15,560 nucleotides of DNA from CAYRFF01 sp964436125 (GTDB taxonomy: Bacteria; Bacteroidota; Bacteroidia; Chitinophagales; Saprospiraceae), in the NCBI GenBank assembly GCA_964436125.1, contig CAYTBT010000051.1:1-15560 (forward strand). Reading direction: 5' to 3'. The notes under the pieces are model-generated. The model did no database searches, was not told where the DNA came from, and was given only the letters and a program-made list of their open reading frames with translations. Shown piece after piece: positions 14,872 through 15,560 of the stretch. Every line of letters starts with the position of its first letter. The first letter of the stretch is position 1. The position numbers and the translations under genes were made by a program.

Positions 14872-15228
14872 GTGAAACAACTGAAGATCGACATAGCCTT
14901 TTACGTTTTGGGAATAATATCTCTTATATTCTTGTTTAACAAAGTAGATGAGAATATGGTGATTGGCCTGTCCTTAATCCCCATATTGGTAGCTTATTAT
15001 TTTGGTCAACTTGTCGAAAGCAACTTTGATCTATTTCTCAGGGACTATAAAAAAGTGAAATATCCTTATGATATCGCTTTTATTATCATAATGAGTGCGG
15101 TATTAATTCTCGCCTATAATTTTATGAATTATGTCACTATGGAGGTCATAGTATGCGGTTTAACAATCGCCGCTTATTCCTTGGGCAAATCCCTTATAAG
15201 TCTTTTTCAGAATAAGGCTTTTCATTGA
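14872..15228 (+). CDS. Small four-helix membrane protein (GTG start)
   Basis: The 118-residue protein is almost entirely hydrophobic, with four predicted transmembrane helices (about 6-23, 29-46, 67-85 and 88-107). A short charged loop lies between helices 2 and 3 (FLRDYKKVKYPYD, about 55-67). The start is GTG; the next Met (residue 29) would delete the whole first helix, and a good promoter box lies just upstream of the GTG. I do not recognise the family, and no catalytic or transport motif is apparent. It is read as a single gene, with the right-end repeat about 150 bases downstream. Confidence 0.7.
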   Translation: MKQLKIDIAFYVLGIISLIFLFNKVDENMVIGLSLIPILVAYYFGQLVESNFDLFLRDYKKVKYPYDIAFIIIMSAVLILAYNFMNYVTMEVIVCGLTIAAYSLGKSLISLFQNKAFH

Positions 15229-15380
15229 AAAAATGCTGTAAAATCTACCACGACTAAGCTTTCAAACTTAACTTGACTTAAGAAACCGTCCCTTCCTTTT
15301 CCAATTTGCGATTTTTCGACTTTACTCAGAAGAACGCAGTCTATCGCTCAGGGCATTTCACAGGGCGACATACAAGGTTG

Positions 15381-15507
15381 GCGAGGCCGCCTCAGCCTCA
15401 GCCTTAGCCTCAGCCTTAACCTATATCACGCCTACGGCGGACTAGGTCGAGCTATCTCACTCAGCAAGCTGAGCTCGTAGTCTCGCCTTGAGACCTCAGC
15501 CTTAACC
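15381..15507 (-). repeat. Inverted copy of the left-end repeat
   Basis: On the minus strand, 15503 down to 15429 is identical over 75 bases to 269-343. The whole stretch also aligns with 486-591, including the shared tail CGTGATATAGGTT and the degenerate GAGGCT/AAGGCT hexamer run (15385-15420). It begins directly after the ssb stop codon. The GTCTC/GAGAC, CTCAGC/GCTGAG and CGAGCT/AGCTCG palindromes are intact; the TCCGCC/GGCGGA one has lost its outermost pair. Confidence 0.9.
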
Positions 15508-15560
15508 TCAAAACGGCAGATCATCAATATCCTCCGGCTCTGCATTCTCGCCTTGTCGCT
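15508..15560 (-). CDS. ssb: Single-stranded DNA-binding protein, C-terminal end only
   Basis: The last 16 visible residues read RQGENAEPEDIDDLPF followed by stop. The acidic tip ending in DDLPF is the hallmark of bacterial SSB, which binds ssDNA through its N-terminal OB fold and recruits RecG, PriA and other partners through this tip. The OB fold lies beyond the window, so the call depends on the tip alone. RecG is a known SSB-tip partner and is encoded in this window, though not in the same operon. The stop codon directly abuts the inverted repeat. Confidence 0.75.
   Translation of the reverse strand, partial: RQGENAEPEDIDDLPF

Noticed and set aside
1..15560. Composite transposon bounded by inverted repeats
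   Set aside because: No transposase, integrase or target-site duplication was seen, and the content is core housekeeping and T9SS genes.

Overview
The window looks like a chromosomal segment of a member of the Bacteroidota. The main reason is a complete minus-strand run of the type IX secretion system (T9SS) core genes in the order porP/sprF, gldK, gldL, gldM, gldN. This is the porPKLMN order known from Porphyromonas, and the system is confined to this phylum. Several starts also follow the phylum's promoter -7 signature TAnnTTTG, and clear Shine-Dalgarno sites are absent. The order or family cannot be fixed by eye.

Layout from left to right. Positions 1-592 are a gene-free block of near-identical, palindrome-rich repeats. 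A minus-strand SPOUT (TrmH-type) RNA methyltransferase follows. Next comes the T9SS operon (7343 down to 1636), closed by a strong intrinsic terminator at 1572-1613. PorP is an outer-membrane barrel. GldK (lipoprotein) and GldN form the periplasmic ring. GldL and GldM form the inner-membrane, proton-driven motor. A doubtful 66-codon ORF with its own promoter-like site lies just upstream of porP and could be the operon's leader gene. Further right on the minus strand are a PhnP-like metallo-hydrolase and a small conserved hypothetical that overlap by 11 bases.

Divergent from these on the plus strand is a two-gene unit: a PorT-like outer-membrane beta-barrel and a small lipoprotein, both unassigned. 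After a 319-base gap come rbfA (minus) and recG (plus), read divergently. After a 485-base gap with hairpins come a small membrane coiled-coil protein, a short phosphoglycerate-dehydrogenase-type enzyme (serA-like) and a four-helix membrane protein with a GTG start. The right edge carries an inverted copy of the left-end repeat. It directly abuts the last codons of a minus-strand ssb gene, recognised from its acidic DIDDLPF tail.

Most genes are ordinary for the phylum. The less expected material is non-coding: (i) a palindrome-rich repeat present twice at the left end and once inverted at the right end, with 75 identical bases about 15 kb apart; (ii) a 16-base dispersed motif (CATTTGyGkAAGCTrA) in four intergenic copies, two of which bracket rbfA in inverted orientation; (iii) a long hairpin in the gldK-gldL gap. 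No convincing new defence or mobile system was seen.
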